Counted from the first letter of the stretch, positions 1 through 6,999 are shown. The stretch is 21,934 nucleotides of DNA from an uncultured Oxalobacteraceae bacterium (GCA_946479255.1 CAMLFK010000057.1:1-21934), one strand, 5' to 3'. Notes: a model not told the origin generated them from the sequence alone. Program-made: numbers and translations.

Positions 1-1
1 G

Positions 2-172
2 GCCGAAGGCAAGGCGATCGTCCTCAGTTCGGCGAAGAAGGAAGACACCAACACCATCACCGAACCGACCAAGGTGATGCCGGTGACGAGCAAGGCGAGC
101 GGGCTTGGCAAGCAGTTCAGCTACAGCTTCGCGCCGTATTCAGTGACGGTGCTGGTGCTGTCGACAAAATAA
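2..172 (+). CDS. GH51 alpha-L-arabinofuranosidase, C-terminal end (cut by window start)
   Basis: The reading frame is open from the window edge to a TAA at 170-172 and gives 56 residues. It contains the segment KVMPVTSKASGLGKQFSYSF followed by APYSVTVLVL, which matches the C-terminal beta-sandwich end of GH51 alpha-L-arabinofuranosidases. Those enzymes remove arabinose side chains from arabinoxylan and arabinan, and the long bacterial ones are usually exported. Only the tail is visible, so the catalytic domain and start cannot be judged. A GH51 N-terminal remnant lies 0.8 kb downstream on the same strand (959-1279), suggesting that a second GH51 copy once stood here. The family call rests on my recognition of the tail motif, not on catalytic residues. 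Confidence 0.72.
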   Translation, partial: AEGKAIVLSSAKKEDTNTITEPTKVMPVTSKASGLGKQFSYSFAPYSVTVLVLSTK

Positions 173-199
173 GTCTCGGCCTGGCCGCTTGAGCTCTTC

Positions 200-262
200 G
201 ACCGGCAGCCGGTGCTGCTGGTCGATTCCTCACGTATTGCTGGCCGGCGCGTTTCGCCGGCC
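200..262 (+). terminator. Two hairpins after the GH51 gene
   Basis: Bases 200-209 pair with 214-223 (ten pairs, one G.U, four-base loop). Bases 242-249 (GGCCGGCG) pair perfectly with 255-262 across a five-base loop. Both lie just behind the GH51 stop. Neither is followed by a T run, so a classical intrinsic terminator is not proven. They may slow 3' decay or act as weak terminators. Confidence 0.35.
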
Positions 263-354
263 AAGCGCTCTCGGTTCTCCACCACCAGCATCGGCGCCAT
301 CGCGCCCGGCGACGCCGCAGGTATCTCTTCCGTTCGCCCCTCTCTGTTGACGAG

Positions 355-431
355 CGCCAAACAGGTCCTGGCCAGGTTGGCGTTTTTGTTTCAAAGACAC
401 AAAGTCCCTGTGTCGGTCCATTTCCGGTACG
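355..431 (+). repeat. tRNA-Phe downstream flank, copy without the tRNA (copy A)
   Basis: CGCCAA at 355-360 pairs with TTGGCG at 377-382 and is followed by TTTTT, giving a terminator-like hairpin. The bases after it (383-431) align with the flank behind the tRNA-Phe fragment at 2132-2199: both read a T-rich stretch, then CAAAGTCCCTGTG or CACAGTCCTTGTG, then GGTCCATTT and a GGTAC-like end. The tRNA itself is absent here. It is therefore the outermost remnant of the repeated tRNA-Phe 3' module in this window. The stretch 263-354 holds nothing I can recognise. Confidence 0.6.
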
Positions 432-500
432 CCCACGATTCCATCGTCTGCGCTGGAGCCCAGCGACAGAGCAGATCTTCCTCCCCGCAGAGGGAAACCA

Positions 501-728
501 TCATTACTCATTTTCCTGCAATTGGCGAGCGCAGAAGAAGCCATCGCGCGCGTAGCGCAAAGGGTCAGGCGGGGTGGCCACCACATTTCCGAATCCGTCA
601 TCCGCCGTCGCTTTGCTGCCGGCAAGACGAATTTCGAACGGCTGAATGCGCCCCGTGTAGACGCTTGGGCCTTGTATGACAACGCCGGTTCGGTGCCGGT
701 ACTAATCAACTGGAGCGAACGCCCATGA
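501..728 (+). pseudogene. Zeta-toxin-like ATPase/kinase, C-terminal remnant
   Basis: The frame encodes about 75 residues containing FLQLASAEEAIARVAQRV, then GGHHISESVIRRRFAAG and VDAWALYDNAG. This is the C-terminal third of the zeta-toxin-like P-loop kinases (COG4185-type predicted ATPases). In intact members a Walker A loop and the body of the kinase precede this part, about 130 residues; here the frame upstream of about 501 has no similarity to them and no start. The protein is therefore 5'-truncated and presumably inactive. Its TGA (726-728) overlaps the ATG of the next small ORF as ATGA, keeping the translational coupling usual for this pair. A TTG at 522 could be called as a start, but it cuts into the conserved segment. 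Confidence 0.72.
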
Positions 729-1030
729 ACAAGCAAGCCATTGAACAAGCCAAGGACCGTGACTTGCGACTTTCTCAGCCAGCCATGCAAAGGGCGGCGC
801 AACGTGCGCGTGAACTGGCGCATGCTACCGGCACCACCATCGTCGTCAGCCACGCCGGAGTCATCGAGCACTTAACGCCAAAGCTAGCGGCGTTAATTCC
901 GCGACTTGCCAATAAAAAGTGCCCCGTAAGCACAGCCCTCACCACCGGCCCGTCCTACCCGGCGATGGCGCAGACCGCCGTCAGGATCGACCTCACCAAG
1001 CCTGGCCTGCCGGTCAGCCCGACCCTGTAA
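725..1030 (+). pseudogene. Small ORF coupled to the zeta-like gene, fused to downstream GH51 debris
   Basis: The ATG overlaps the stop of the zeta-like remnant (ATGA). The first ~55 residues contain AMQRAAQRARELAHATGTT followed by IVVSHAGVIEHLTP. This resembles small proteins often encoded right behind zeta-like kinases. An antitoxin role is guesswork. No stop follows the natural end, and the frame runs through LAALIPRLANKK into the remains of a GH51 signal peptide before TAA at 1028-1030, so the present C-terminus is foreign. An 8-bp perfect hairpin (872-879 with 889-896) sits at the point where the family similarity ends and may mark the junction. A second, frameshifted copy lies at 6779-6905. 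Confidence 0.6.
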
Positions 1031-1279
1031 GGTTTGATGACCGAGGAGATCAACTTCTCCTACGATGGCGGCCTGTATGCGGAACTGGTACGCAACCGCG
1101 CCTTCAAGGATAAGGACCATACGTCGGCGCACTGGTCGGTGGTGCAGGACGCCGGCGGCAGCGCCGCGATTGCGCTCGACCAGCGCTACCCGGTCGCCGG
1201 CACCACCCTGACGACCAGTCTGCGGCTCGACGCCGCGCACGCTTCGCCGGGTTACCGTGTCGGTATCGCGAATGCCGGC
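959..1279 (+). pseudogene. GH51 alpha-L-arabinofuranosidase, N-terminal remnant with nonsense codon
   Basis: The frame reads YPAMAQ (end of a signal peptide), then RIDLTKPGLPVSPTL, a TAA stop at 1028-1030, then GLMTEEINFSYDGGLYAEL and VRNRAFKD. GH51 enzymes have SPTLYGLMTEEIN at this place, so the stop sits exactly where Tyr is expected: TAT or TAC changed to TAA. Similarity continues in the same frame to about VGIANAG (1279) and then ends abruptly in unrelated sequence. The catalytic domain is absent. Together with the GH51 tail at 2-172 this suggests a former tandem pair, or a duplicated end produced by recombination. I am confident of the family and of the broken state, less so of the history. 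Confidence 0.75.
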
Positions 1280-1333
1280 TCCCCACGAAAATCGCGAACA
1301 ATTCTTCGTTTGCCACAGACTCACTTTTTTTCC

Positions 1334-1365
1334 TTGCAAAAAAACTTTGTCGCGCTGGATAATAT
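1334..1365 (+). promoter_or_regulatory. Possible promoter of the lipoprotein gene
   Basis: TTGCAA at 1334-1339 and TAATAT at 1360-1365 lie in the only AT-rich stretch ahead of the lipoprotein gene. The 20-base spacing is too long for a good sigma-70 promoter. The -10 element is convincing, the -35 is not. Confidence 0.3.
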
Positions 1366-1400
1366 GATGCGGATGCTAAACCACGAGAAAGAGAGTAAAC

Positions 1401-2096
1401 ATGAGCAAGCGAACGACTGCAGGATTGAACAAGAGGTGGCACGCGGGCGCAGCGCTGCTGGCAATGTCGGCGTTGACGGCATGCGGCGGGGGCTCGGACG
1501 ATGTCGCGCCTCCGGCTCAACTGACGATCACCGGAACCTCAGCCGTCGGCGCCGCCCTCGCTGGCGCCGCGATTGCCGTGACCTGCAGCACCGGTAGCGG
1601 GACGGCCACGTCCGGCGCGGATGGGACCTTCTCCGCCAGCATTGGCAATGGCAAAGGGCCATGCGTACTCACGGCCACCAAGGGCGCCACCGTCCTGCGT
1701 TCAGTGACGCCAGGCGCGGGCGTGGCCAACATTACCCCCTTGACTGACATGCTGACCGATTACCTGGCCACGCGCGCAGGCACGACGGCCGCCAATTTGC
1801 TGACCAATAGCAGCGGCAAAGCGATCCTGAGCGATTCGAAGGCCCTGACGGACGCGCAATCCGGTCTCGTCAACCTCTTCAAGACTTCCTACAACGTCAC
1901 GCTCTCGACAACGAATTTTCTGACGGCTACGATCACGACGCCGACTGGGGGGACCCAGAATGCTGCCGACAAAGACCTCGATACGCTGAAAGCGAACAGC
2001 CTGACTACCACAAACGGCACGCTCACCACGGCCGTCAGTACGGCTGCCACCAGCCTGGCCAAGTCCCAACCTTACACGATCACTGGCGGCACCTAA
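1401..2096 (+). CDS. Putative lipoprotein of unknown function
   Basis: The protein has 231 residues. A basic N-terminus (KRTTAGLNKRW) precedes a hydrophobic stretch and the lipobox LTAC with Cys28, followed by GGGSDD. It should be cleaved by signal peptidase II and lipidated; the residues after Cys are not a clear inner-membrane retention signal. Residues ~40-100 look like a carboxypeptidase-regulatory-like or Ig-like beta domain (ITGTSAVGAALAGAAI, later GADGTFSASI). The rest is Thr/Ala/Ser-rich and low in complexity. A GAGAG ribosome site lies about 6 bases before the ATG. The gene stands alone between the GH51 debris and a tRNA-Phe fragment. Similar small GGG-lipoproteins are common in Oxalobacteraceae, and I know no function for them. 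Confidence 0.8.
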   Translation: MSKRTTAGLNKRWHAGAALLAMSALTACGGGSDDVAPPAQLTITGTSAVGAALAGAAIAVTCSTGSGTATSGADGTFSASIGNGKGPCVLTATKGATVLRSVTPGAGVANITPLTDMLTDYLATRAGTTAANLLTNSSGKAILSDSKALTDAQSGLVNLFKTSYNVTLSTTNFLTATITTPTGGTQNAADKDLDTLKANSLTTTNGTLTTAVSTAATSLAKSQPYTITGGT

Positions 2097-2131
2097 GCCT
2101 GCAGGGCGCCCTGGAAGTCGGCTAGCAGGTC

Positions 2132-2199
2132 GGCTCAGTCGGTAGAGCAGAGGATTGAAAATCCTTGTGTCGGTGGTTCGATTCCGCCCCGGGCCACCA
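2132..2199 (+). repeat. tRNA-Phe(GAA) fragment, 3' 67 bases (copy B)
   Basis: From GGCTCAGTCGGTAGAGC through the anticodon arm (GGATTGAAAATCC, anticodon GAA) to the encoded CCA at 2197-2199, the sequence matches a tRNA-Phe perfectly. The seven bases that should form the 5' acceptor strand are unrelated and do not pair with CCGGGCC at the 3' end, and T8 is missing. It cannot fold as a working tRNA. The break lies at the base of the D arm. Confidence 0.85.
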
Positions 2200-2216
2200 A
2201 GAACAGTGTCAAACAG

Positions 2217-2247
2217 AACGCCAACCCACGCAGGTTGGCGTTTTTTT
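2217..2247 (+). terminator. Intrinsic terminator behind tRNA-Phe fragment B
   Basis: AACGCCAACC (2217-2226) pairs perfectly with GGTTGGCGTT (2233-2242) across a six-base loop, and a run of seven T follows (2241-2247). The same stem stands behind the tRNA-Phe copy at 19911-19986, so this is the original tRNA terminator copied with the fragment. Confidence 0.85.
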
Positions 2248-2590
2248 ATTTAACGACGCACAGTCCTTGTGCCGGTCCATTTACGGTTACTTCGCCAAGT
2301 CAAAGCACTGAAGAAAGGGGCACGGGGTCAAAGGGGCACGGGGTACCTCAGGTTGCGACAGGCCGACGCAACTGTTTTCAAGTGGGAGAACAGGGGGATT
2401 TGTGGAAACCACAAGCCAGCCAAACGAACTTCAATGACCAGCACAGGGGGGCGGTATGGCATGAGGTTGGGGATTGCGGGGAACCGCGCCGGCATGTTCT
2501 TTTTTTCACGAACCGCCGCTAGCAAGGCGCACACCGCCGCGAACCCGTGACGAGGGCAACTGCCCGCAAGACCAACTAGACCTGAAAAAA
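2248..2590. other. Intergenic stretch with a short direct repeat
   Basis: The first 43 bases (to 2290) continue the tRNA-Phe flank shared with 383-431, 7035-7075 and 20031-20072. GGGGCACGGGGT then occurs twice around 2317-2344, separated by a few bases. No frame here has recognisable protein content or a ribosome site. Confidence 0.5.
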
Positions 2591-4549
2591 TTATCCACCA
2601 GCTTTTGGCGTCACCGTCGCGGTGTCGAGACCAGCAGGAGGCGGCCCTGGCGGTGGCAGCACACCGGTCTGATAGTAGGGATCGCTCACCTTCCAGTCTG
2701 CTAGGTCAAGAAGGTACTGCCAGTAGTCTGCATCGCCGAAGGCGTAGCCCTGACCGACAGTGAGGTCGTAGCTGATCACCTTTTCCACCAACCCATCCTG
2801 ACCGGCGAGACCGCCATAGCGCAAAATTTGGCCGTGATTGGTCTTTGGCACCGGCTGCTTGCCGTAGTGCGCCAAGCGCGCCGCTGCTTCATCAGGCGCC
2901 TCCTGGCGACGGGTGACCGCGCCACCTGGCCCGTTGACCACTACGTGCTCATGCACGTAGTGGCGTGAAAAGGTGGCGAAATCCTCCTGCTGCTCGGCGT
3001 CGCCGCTGTCGCGACCATCGAAGGCACCGGCCCCTTCGTCGAAGTCCTCGCCGATGACGGCAGGAACAGGCACTGTCGGCGCATTGATCCATACGCGCTC
3101 TTGCGGCGCAGGCGTCCCCTGCACGCCGAACAAGCCGGCGATCTTGTCCGGCAAGATGTTCCAGAATTTGCTGGCGTGCTTGCCATCGTAAGTCTTGAGG
3201 TAGTCATTCCGCGTCTGGACTGGGCTGCCGTCCGATGTCACGAGGCGTGTGCCGCTCCCGGTCGTCACGTCCTCGGCCACATTCATCTGAGTGTGGAAGT
3301 AGCTGAACCAGTAGTTCGTCTTGGCACCAAGCGCTGGAACGTCGCCGATGCCGCTGTTGCGGGCAAACACGCGCTGGTAGACGTTCGGCAGCGACTTGCT
3401 TCCCTCGCCAAGGATGCGCTCCGGTATGCCGCGCCAGCCGATCCCTTCGATTGCTGCGATGCCTATCACCCTGTCATGCGGGTTGAAGTTGACGAAAACC
3501 TTTCCGCGATTGTCGCGGCCGGCATGCTCGCATTCATGCCATTTCTTGCCGGAGCCGTTCACGGCGCCGCAGCCGATCTGCTTGTGCCAGTCGTCCCGCT
3601 CAGGTTCATGGTGTACATGAACGGTCGTCAATCCCTCCACGCCTTCATGCCCGCATTTTTCGTTCGTCTCGTCGTCCTTGTAGTCTGTCGCGGCGGCGGC
3701 AATTTTGCGCGCGACGGCCTCGAAGGTGCGCAGGCGCGCTTTCGTACTCTGGACGCCAGACCAGCCGTTCGCCATCGCCAGCCAGTCAGTGATCTTGACG
3801 TCGAACGAGTACGGTGCGCTGTTGAGGATCAGCGTGTCAGGGGCGCGGCGCTGCACGCAGAGCGTGGCGCACAAGGCGATCATGTTGCCCTGGCTGTGCG
3901 CCACGATATTCAAGGGTTCGTTTGGGAAGTCTTCGCGGATTGTGTCGATCAGGTGGGCCAGCCGCCTTGCCGCATGCACGAAGTAGGCGCGCGGCGGCGC
4001 ATCCTGCAACTGCCGGGTGATGTCGGCGTTGAGGTGCTGGAGGTCGATCAGCCCGCCAAGCACACTGCGTTTGAAACCATCCTGCCAGAACTGAAGCAGG
4101 TTGTTGGTGCCGTTCTGGAACGGGCCGCCGCCCCATGCACTATCCTTGCCGTGGAAGATGCCCGGATACCGCTGCTCGTCGCCGGGCTGAAGCTTGTAGC
4201 CCCAGTAAAATGGAATAATTGGTCGCAGGTAGCGCTTACCCTCGTTGTTCCTCGACCTAAAACGCTTCGTCTCCTTATCGTAACCGTCGCTACCGTTCAA
4301 GTCACTACGGCCGAGCCGTGCATTTAGACCTTCACAAAATTGTCCCGCCGCCTGCCTATACCACTCGCCGTCCGAATTCACCCCATGCACGAAGACGATC
4401 GTACCCGGCAGAAGGCAGGAAACGGACATGACGTGCGTCTTCACTCGCTCCGCCTCGTTGACTTCAGTCCTGACAAACTTGGCTTGCGACCACTGGGCCT
4501 TGCCCTTGCTTGGCTTAATGCTGGCAAGGGTGCTAAATTCGTTACTCAT
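2591..4549 (-). CDS. tle3: Tle3-like T6SS phospholipase effector
   Basis: The protein has 652 residues, the usual length for Tle3. An alpha/beta-hydrolase core starts with the strand and oxyanion segment IVFVHGVNSDGEW (51-63). The nucleophile elbow is NIVAHSQGNM with Ser219. A plausible acid is Asp359 in FNPHDRVIG, and His572 in KTNHGQILRYGG is a candidate catalytic base. The C-terminal half (GAKTNYWFSYFHTQMN onward) matches the DUF3274/Tle3 C-terminal region. Known Tle3 enzymes are delivered by a T6SS into the periplasm of rival bacteria, where they attack phospholipids. The ATG overlaps the stop of the immunity gene by four bases (ATGA), and the PAAR gene lies first in the operon. No signal peptide is present, as expected for T6SS cargo. 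The DUF2875 adaptor known from E. coli Tle3 is not in the window. The catalytic Asp and His are inferred. Confidence 0.85.
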   Translation of the reverse strand: MSNEFSTLASIKPSKGKAQWSQAKFVRTEVNEAERVKTHVMSVSCLLPGTIVFVHGVNSDGEWYRQAAGQFCEGLNARLGRSDLNGSDGYDKETKRFRSRNNEGKRYLRPIIPFYWGYKLQPGDEQRYPGIFHGKDSAWGGGPFQNGTNNLLQFWQDGFKRSVLGGLIDLQHLNADITRQLQDAPPRAYFVHAARRLAHLIDTIREDFPNEPLNIVAHSQGNMIALCATLCVQRRAPDTLILNSAPYSFDVKITDWLAMANGWSGVQSTKARLRTFEAVARKIAAAATDYKDDETNEKCGHEGVEGLTTVHVHHEPERDDWHKQIGCGAVNGSGKKWHECEHAGRDNRGKVFVNFNPHDRVIGIAAIEGIGWRGIPERILGEGSKSLPNVYQRVFARNSGIGDVPALGAKTNYWFSYFHTQMNVAEDVTTGSGTRLVTSDGSPVQTRNDYLKTYDGKHASKFWNILPDKIAGLFGVQGTPAPQERVWINAPTVPVPAVIGEDFDEGAGAFDGRDSGDAEQQEDFATFSRHYVHEHVVVNGPGGAVTRRQEAPDEAAARLAHYGKQPVPKTNHGQILRYGGLAGQDGLVEKVISYDLTVGQGYAFGDADYWQYLLDLADWKVSDPYYQTGVLPPPGPPPAGLDTATVTPKAGG

Positions 4550-5163
4550 GATCGCGTGTCCTTTCCATTCCGATCACAGTGGAAGTGGTCGTCCAGTGGC
4601 GCTTGCGCGGGAACGGGTTCGTGCTCCGATGCCCCGTATTCCTCCCACCTCTTATCATCTGGAACGGTGCCCGCGATACTCACACGCCAGCCGCCATAGT
4701 CACGGCTGTGGATGAACAGTAAAGGGCCAATCAAATAGGTTGACGAGCCGCTATAAGTTCTGGTTGCCTTCCAGGTGCGGCCCGCATCCTGTGAGTAGCG
4801 AATGCGGTCTGCGCATAGGTAACTTGCACTGTCGCCTGTCTGGCAATCCGGACTGCTTTGGACCACGGGCGTGACCAGATATTCCTCATTGGCAGCGTCA
4901 ATGACAAACCTGCCCTTGTTGCTCAAGCGATCCCAGCTCGCGACATCGACATGAATGCCGCGCGCCGTGTCGGTGTAGTACAACCGCGCCCTCGCGCATG
5001 ACAAATGCTCCAGCGGGACCACCTCAAAGTAGCGGTGCGCATCAATGCGGTAGACCACCTGCGGCGCGGCCACCGGACCAGCGTACGGCGTGTATGTAGG
5101 CTGAGTGGTGCACGCTGCCAACAACACGGCGACCGTCAGCGAACCCAGAGTCCCTCTTGTCAT
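4546..5163 (-). CDS. Tli3-like T6SS immunity lipoprotein
   Basis: The protein has 205 residues with a short signal peptide ending in the lipobox LAAC (Cys18), followed by TTQPTYTPYAGP. A mature beta-rich domain contains YRIDAHRYFEVVPLEHLSC and, later, YSQDAGRTWKATRTY. This layout, and its place between a PAAR gene and a Tle3 gene with four-base overlaps on both sides, fits the Tli3 family of periplasmic lipoproteins that bind and block the cognate Tle3 lipase. Four Cys in the mature part (in EHLSC, SPDC, SYLC, HFHC) could form disulfides in the periplasm. The family call is by context and general pattern, with no catalytic motif to check. Confidence 0.75.
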   Translation of the reverse strand: MTRGTLGSLTVAVLLAACTTQPTYTPYAGPVAAPQVVYRIDAHRYFEVVPLEHLSCARARLYYTDTARGIHVDVASWDRLSNKGRFVIDAANEEYLVTPVVQSSPDCQTGDSASYLCADRIRYSQDAGRTWKATRTYSGSSTYLIGPLLFIHSRDYGGWRVSIAGTVPDDKRWEEYGASEHEPVPAQAPLDDHFHCDRNGKDTRS

Positions 5164-5645
5164 ATCTTTAGCCTTTCTGTGACACCATCAGGATCAGTTT
5201 TTCCGGCCCCGGCCGAATCGAACTCGTGCTTTACCTCGTATGACCAGCGAACCAGCGGCTCGCGCGTCTCACTGTCGATCAGCAAGAATCTGTCGGTGTA
5301 CTGGCTGACTGGGTCAGGCACGGTAGCCATGCTCGGCACACTCGTTGGCATAGTACCGCTTGCTTGAGCCATGCCAGCATCAGTTGGCGGCGACAACGAT
5401 GAAAGCAGGCGCGCACCACACTCGGCAACGTCGCCATGGTAGGCGTAGTGCCTGCCTTCGTGCTTTGCGCCTTGGCGGTCGGTCTTGATTGCGAACGTGC
5501 CCTTGCAGCGGGGGCAGAATGTCATATCGCCTTCGAGTGCCGCCGGCTGTCCCATTACGATCGTGCCAGACGAAGCACCGACAACCTTGCCACCGTGGTC
5601 GGTCCGATCGTTTATGCGGATCACGCCTCGCCCTTGATGTTTCAT
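5160..5645 (-). CDS. PAAR-domain T6SS tip protein
   Basis: The 161-residue protein begins with VIRINDRTDHGGKVV and GQPAALEGDMTFCPRCKGT, the PAAR fold that sharpens the VgrG spike and carries effectors. His and Cys residues (HGG, CPRC, YHGDVAECGARLL) are placed as in metal-binding PAAR tips. Residues ~100-161 form a C-terminal extension (VSQYTDRFLLIDSETREPL, then RWSYEVKHEF) of the transthyretin-like kind seen in PAAR proteins that pair with effectors. It is the first gene of the PAAR-immunity-effector operon; its TGA overlaps the next ATG. GGGGAGG lies only three bases before the chosen ATG, so the GTG eight codons in is a possible alternative start. No VgrG gene is nearby. Confidence 0.85.
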   Translation of the reverse strand: MKHQGRGVIRINDRTDHGGKVVGASSGTIVMGQPAALEGDMTFCPRCKGTFAIKTDRQGAKHEGRHYAYHGDVAECGARLLSSLSPPTDAGMAQASGTMPTSVPSMATVPDPVSQYTDRFLLIDSETREPLVRWSYEVKHEFDSAGAGKTDPDGVTERLKI

Positions 5646-5677
5646 GAGCCTCCCCGAATGGGAAAATTTTAATTCAA

Positions 5678-5707
5678 CGCCACATGCTAATTCGCAATGA
5701 TGTGGCG
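5678..5707 (-). promoter_or_regulatory. Inverted repeat and probable promoter ahead of the PAAR operon
   Basis: CGCCACAT (5678-5685) is repeated perfectly in inverse at 5700-5707 with 14 bases between. It lies 33 bases before the PAAR start codon. On the minus strand TTGCGA falls in the spacer and AT-rich AATTAAAATTTT follows the inner arm, which would place a promoter over the repeat. It has the geometry of an operator. The -10 assignment is uncertain. Confidence 0.4.
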
Positions 5708-5884
5708 ATTTGAACGGTATCGGATTGATTCATCTCAAACAAAGGCTTGCCAACTGGTGACGCGCAAGGTACCAGAACGGTGGATGGTTTCTGGTGCGCA
5801 GCAGCCGATCAGCGCCAGCCGTGGCGACGACGTTGCCCAGTTGAAAACGAAAAATAGATAGTGGTGTCGTCATGGCGGATCCAA

Positions 5885-6058
5885 GAGGTCGTCCGCATGA
5901 TCAAAGAACAGGGCCAGAGCTTGCAGCACGTCAGCCAGACAATGGACATCGGTCCGACAGCCATTGTTCGCTGGGTAGAGCAGTACGGCGCTGAGCAAAA
6001 TCGCCAGGCAGGGATGGGCAAGCCATTGACGCCTGAGCAGCAGCGTATCCGCCGGCTT
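5885..6058 (+). pseudogene. IS3-family transposase OrfA fragment
   Basis: The frame contains EVVRMIKEQGQSLQHVSQTM, then RWVEQYGAEQ, GKPLTPEQQRIRRL. This is the helix-turn-helix central part of IS3-family OrfA proteins. The first ~12 residues and the coiled-coil end (normally EEENRQLK and onward) are missing, and there is no OrfB. No terminal inverted repeats can be seen. It is a scrap of a former insertion, placed between the PAAR promoter and the next gene. The stretch 5710-5884 shows nothing else I recognise. Confidence 0.75.
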
Positions 6059-6154
6059 GCTGTCATGGTCGCGCCACGCCACCGTCGTCTACGCTAGCGC
6101 TCCCGTACTTCAGCTGTGACACCGTCGGAGCGAGCTCAAGCGCGACAAGCCACG

Positions 6155-6697
6155 TCACTTCCCCAGCGCATCCAGGTAGAAGATGGCGTAGACTTTGGCG
6201 CCGGATGTTTCGGTCGGTTTTTCAATCCGGACTTGCGCGCAGTCTTCCGCCACCAGGCTGCGCCAGTTGACGACGCCTGCGTTGGCGAACACAGAATTGA
6301 CTTTGCACGCCAAGCTCATGTCGAGCGCCAGGCGGGCGTTGCGCTGCTCAGTCTTGGCGTAGTTGACGCCGCGGATCTCGATACCAAAGCTGCTCAGCCA
6401 CGATTCCCACAAGCCCAGTTCAACACCCTGCACTATGCGTCCCAACATGTCGTCCAAAGATAATCCCTTCTTGACGACTGTACGCAGCAATTGCAGCGAC
6501 GGCGCAGTACGCATGTCGGTGCTTCGCTTGCCGGCGCCGCTTTCGCCGATGGCCTTCAACTCCTTCGAAAAGGCGGCGTCACGTTCGGTATAGTCGCGCA
6601 TCCGTTTATAGAACTCGGCGCTCAGGAAGGGATTTGCCACCCGACCGGTGAGCCCCTCGGCTGGCTGTTTGGCAGGAGGCTGTTTTTTGTTGGTCAT
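6155..6697 (-). CDS. Conserved hypothetical protein, 180 residues
   Basis: I do not recognise the family. The ATG at 6695-6697 is preferred over an in-frame GTG twelve codons upstream, because MTNKKQPPAKQPAEGLTG is a plausible polar N-terminus and the twelve upstream residues are compositionally odd; neither start has a good ribosome site. The protein is soluble, has no signal peptide or membrane helix, and reads as mixed alpha/beta. Its middle contains a charged segment (YKRMRDYTERDAAFSKELKA) and later LWESWLSSFGIEIRGVNY. Codon use and GC resemble the neighbours. It lies between the IS3 scrap and the second toxin-associated remnant, and its link to the T6SS block is positional only. Confidence 0.6.
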   Translation of the reverse strand: MTNKKQPPAKQPAEGLTGRVANPFLSAEFYKRMRDYTERDAAFSKELKAIGESGAGKRSTDMRTAPSLQLLRTVVKKGLSLDDMLGRIVQGVELGLWESWLSSFGIEIRGVNYAKTEQRNARLALDMSLACKVNSVFANAGVVNWRSLVAEDCAQVRIEKPTETSGAKVYAIFYLDALGK

Positions 6698-6778
6698 GGC
6701 AGTAGCTTTGAAGTGAAGGGCGCAGTGTATCACCCCGCGCTCTGATACTTACGTGCTAGCTCTATGCGCCAATCGTCG

Positions 6779-6905
6779 ACGCGTGATTTACGACTTTCAG
6801 GTCGCCATGGAAAGGGCAGCGCAGCGTGCCCGCGCCCTGGCAACAGCAACCGGCACAATGATCGTCGTCAGTCACAATGGCACAATCGAACACCTGAACC
6901 CTGGA
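6779..6905 (+). pseudogene. Second copy of the zeta-associated small ORF, frameshifted
   Basis: MERAAQRARALATATGTM and IVVSHNGTIEHLNP match the small ORF at 725-880. Upstream, CGTGATTTACGACTTTCAG corresponds to CGTGACTTGCGACTTTCTCAG in the first copy, but two bases are lost between it and the common ATG, so the N-terminal part falls in another frame. Similarity ends shortly before a tRNA-Phe fragment. No zeta-like coding sequence precedes it. It is a decayed paralogue. Confidence 0.65.
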
Positions 6906-6939
6906 TGTCACGAAGAGAATTCCCCAAAACAGACGCGAT

Positions 6940-6986
6940 GATTGAAAATCCTTGTGTCGGTGCTTCGATTCCGCCCCGGGCCACCA
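6940..6986 (+). repeat. tRNA-Phe(GAA) fragment, 3' part from the anticodon stem (copy D)
   Basis: GATTGAAAATCCTTGTGTCG through CCGGGCCACCA matches the 3' part of tRNA-Phe. The left limit lies inside the anticodon stem. G53 of the T stem is changed to C (GGTGC instead of GGTGG), which breaks the conserved G53-C61 pair. The same change is present in the copy at 16946-16975 and in no other. A hairpin and flank related to the tRNA terminator follow (7000-7075). Confidence 0.85.
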
Positions 6987-6999
6987 GAACATACCTAAC

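Noticed and set aside
705..718. Exact 14-base match ATCAACTGGAGCGA at 705-718 and 19059-19072
   Set aside because: Both lie inside unrelated coding sequences that encode INWS by chance, and the surrounding bases do not align.
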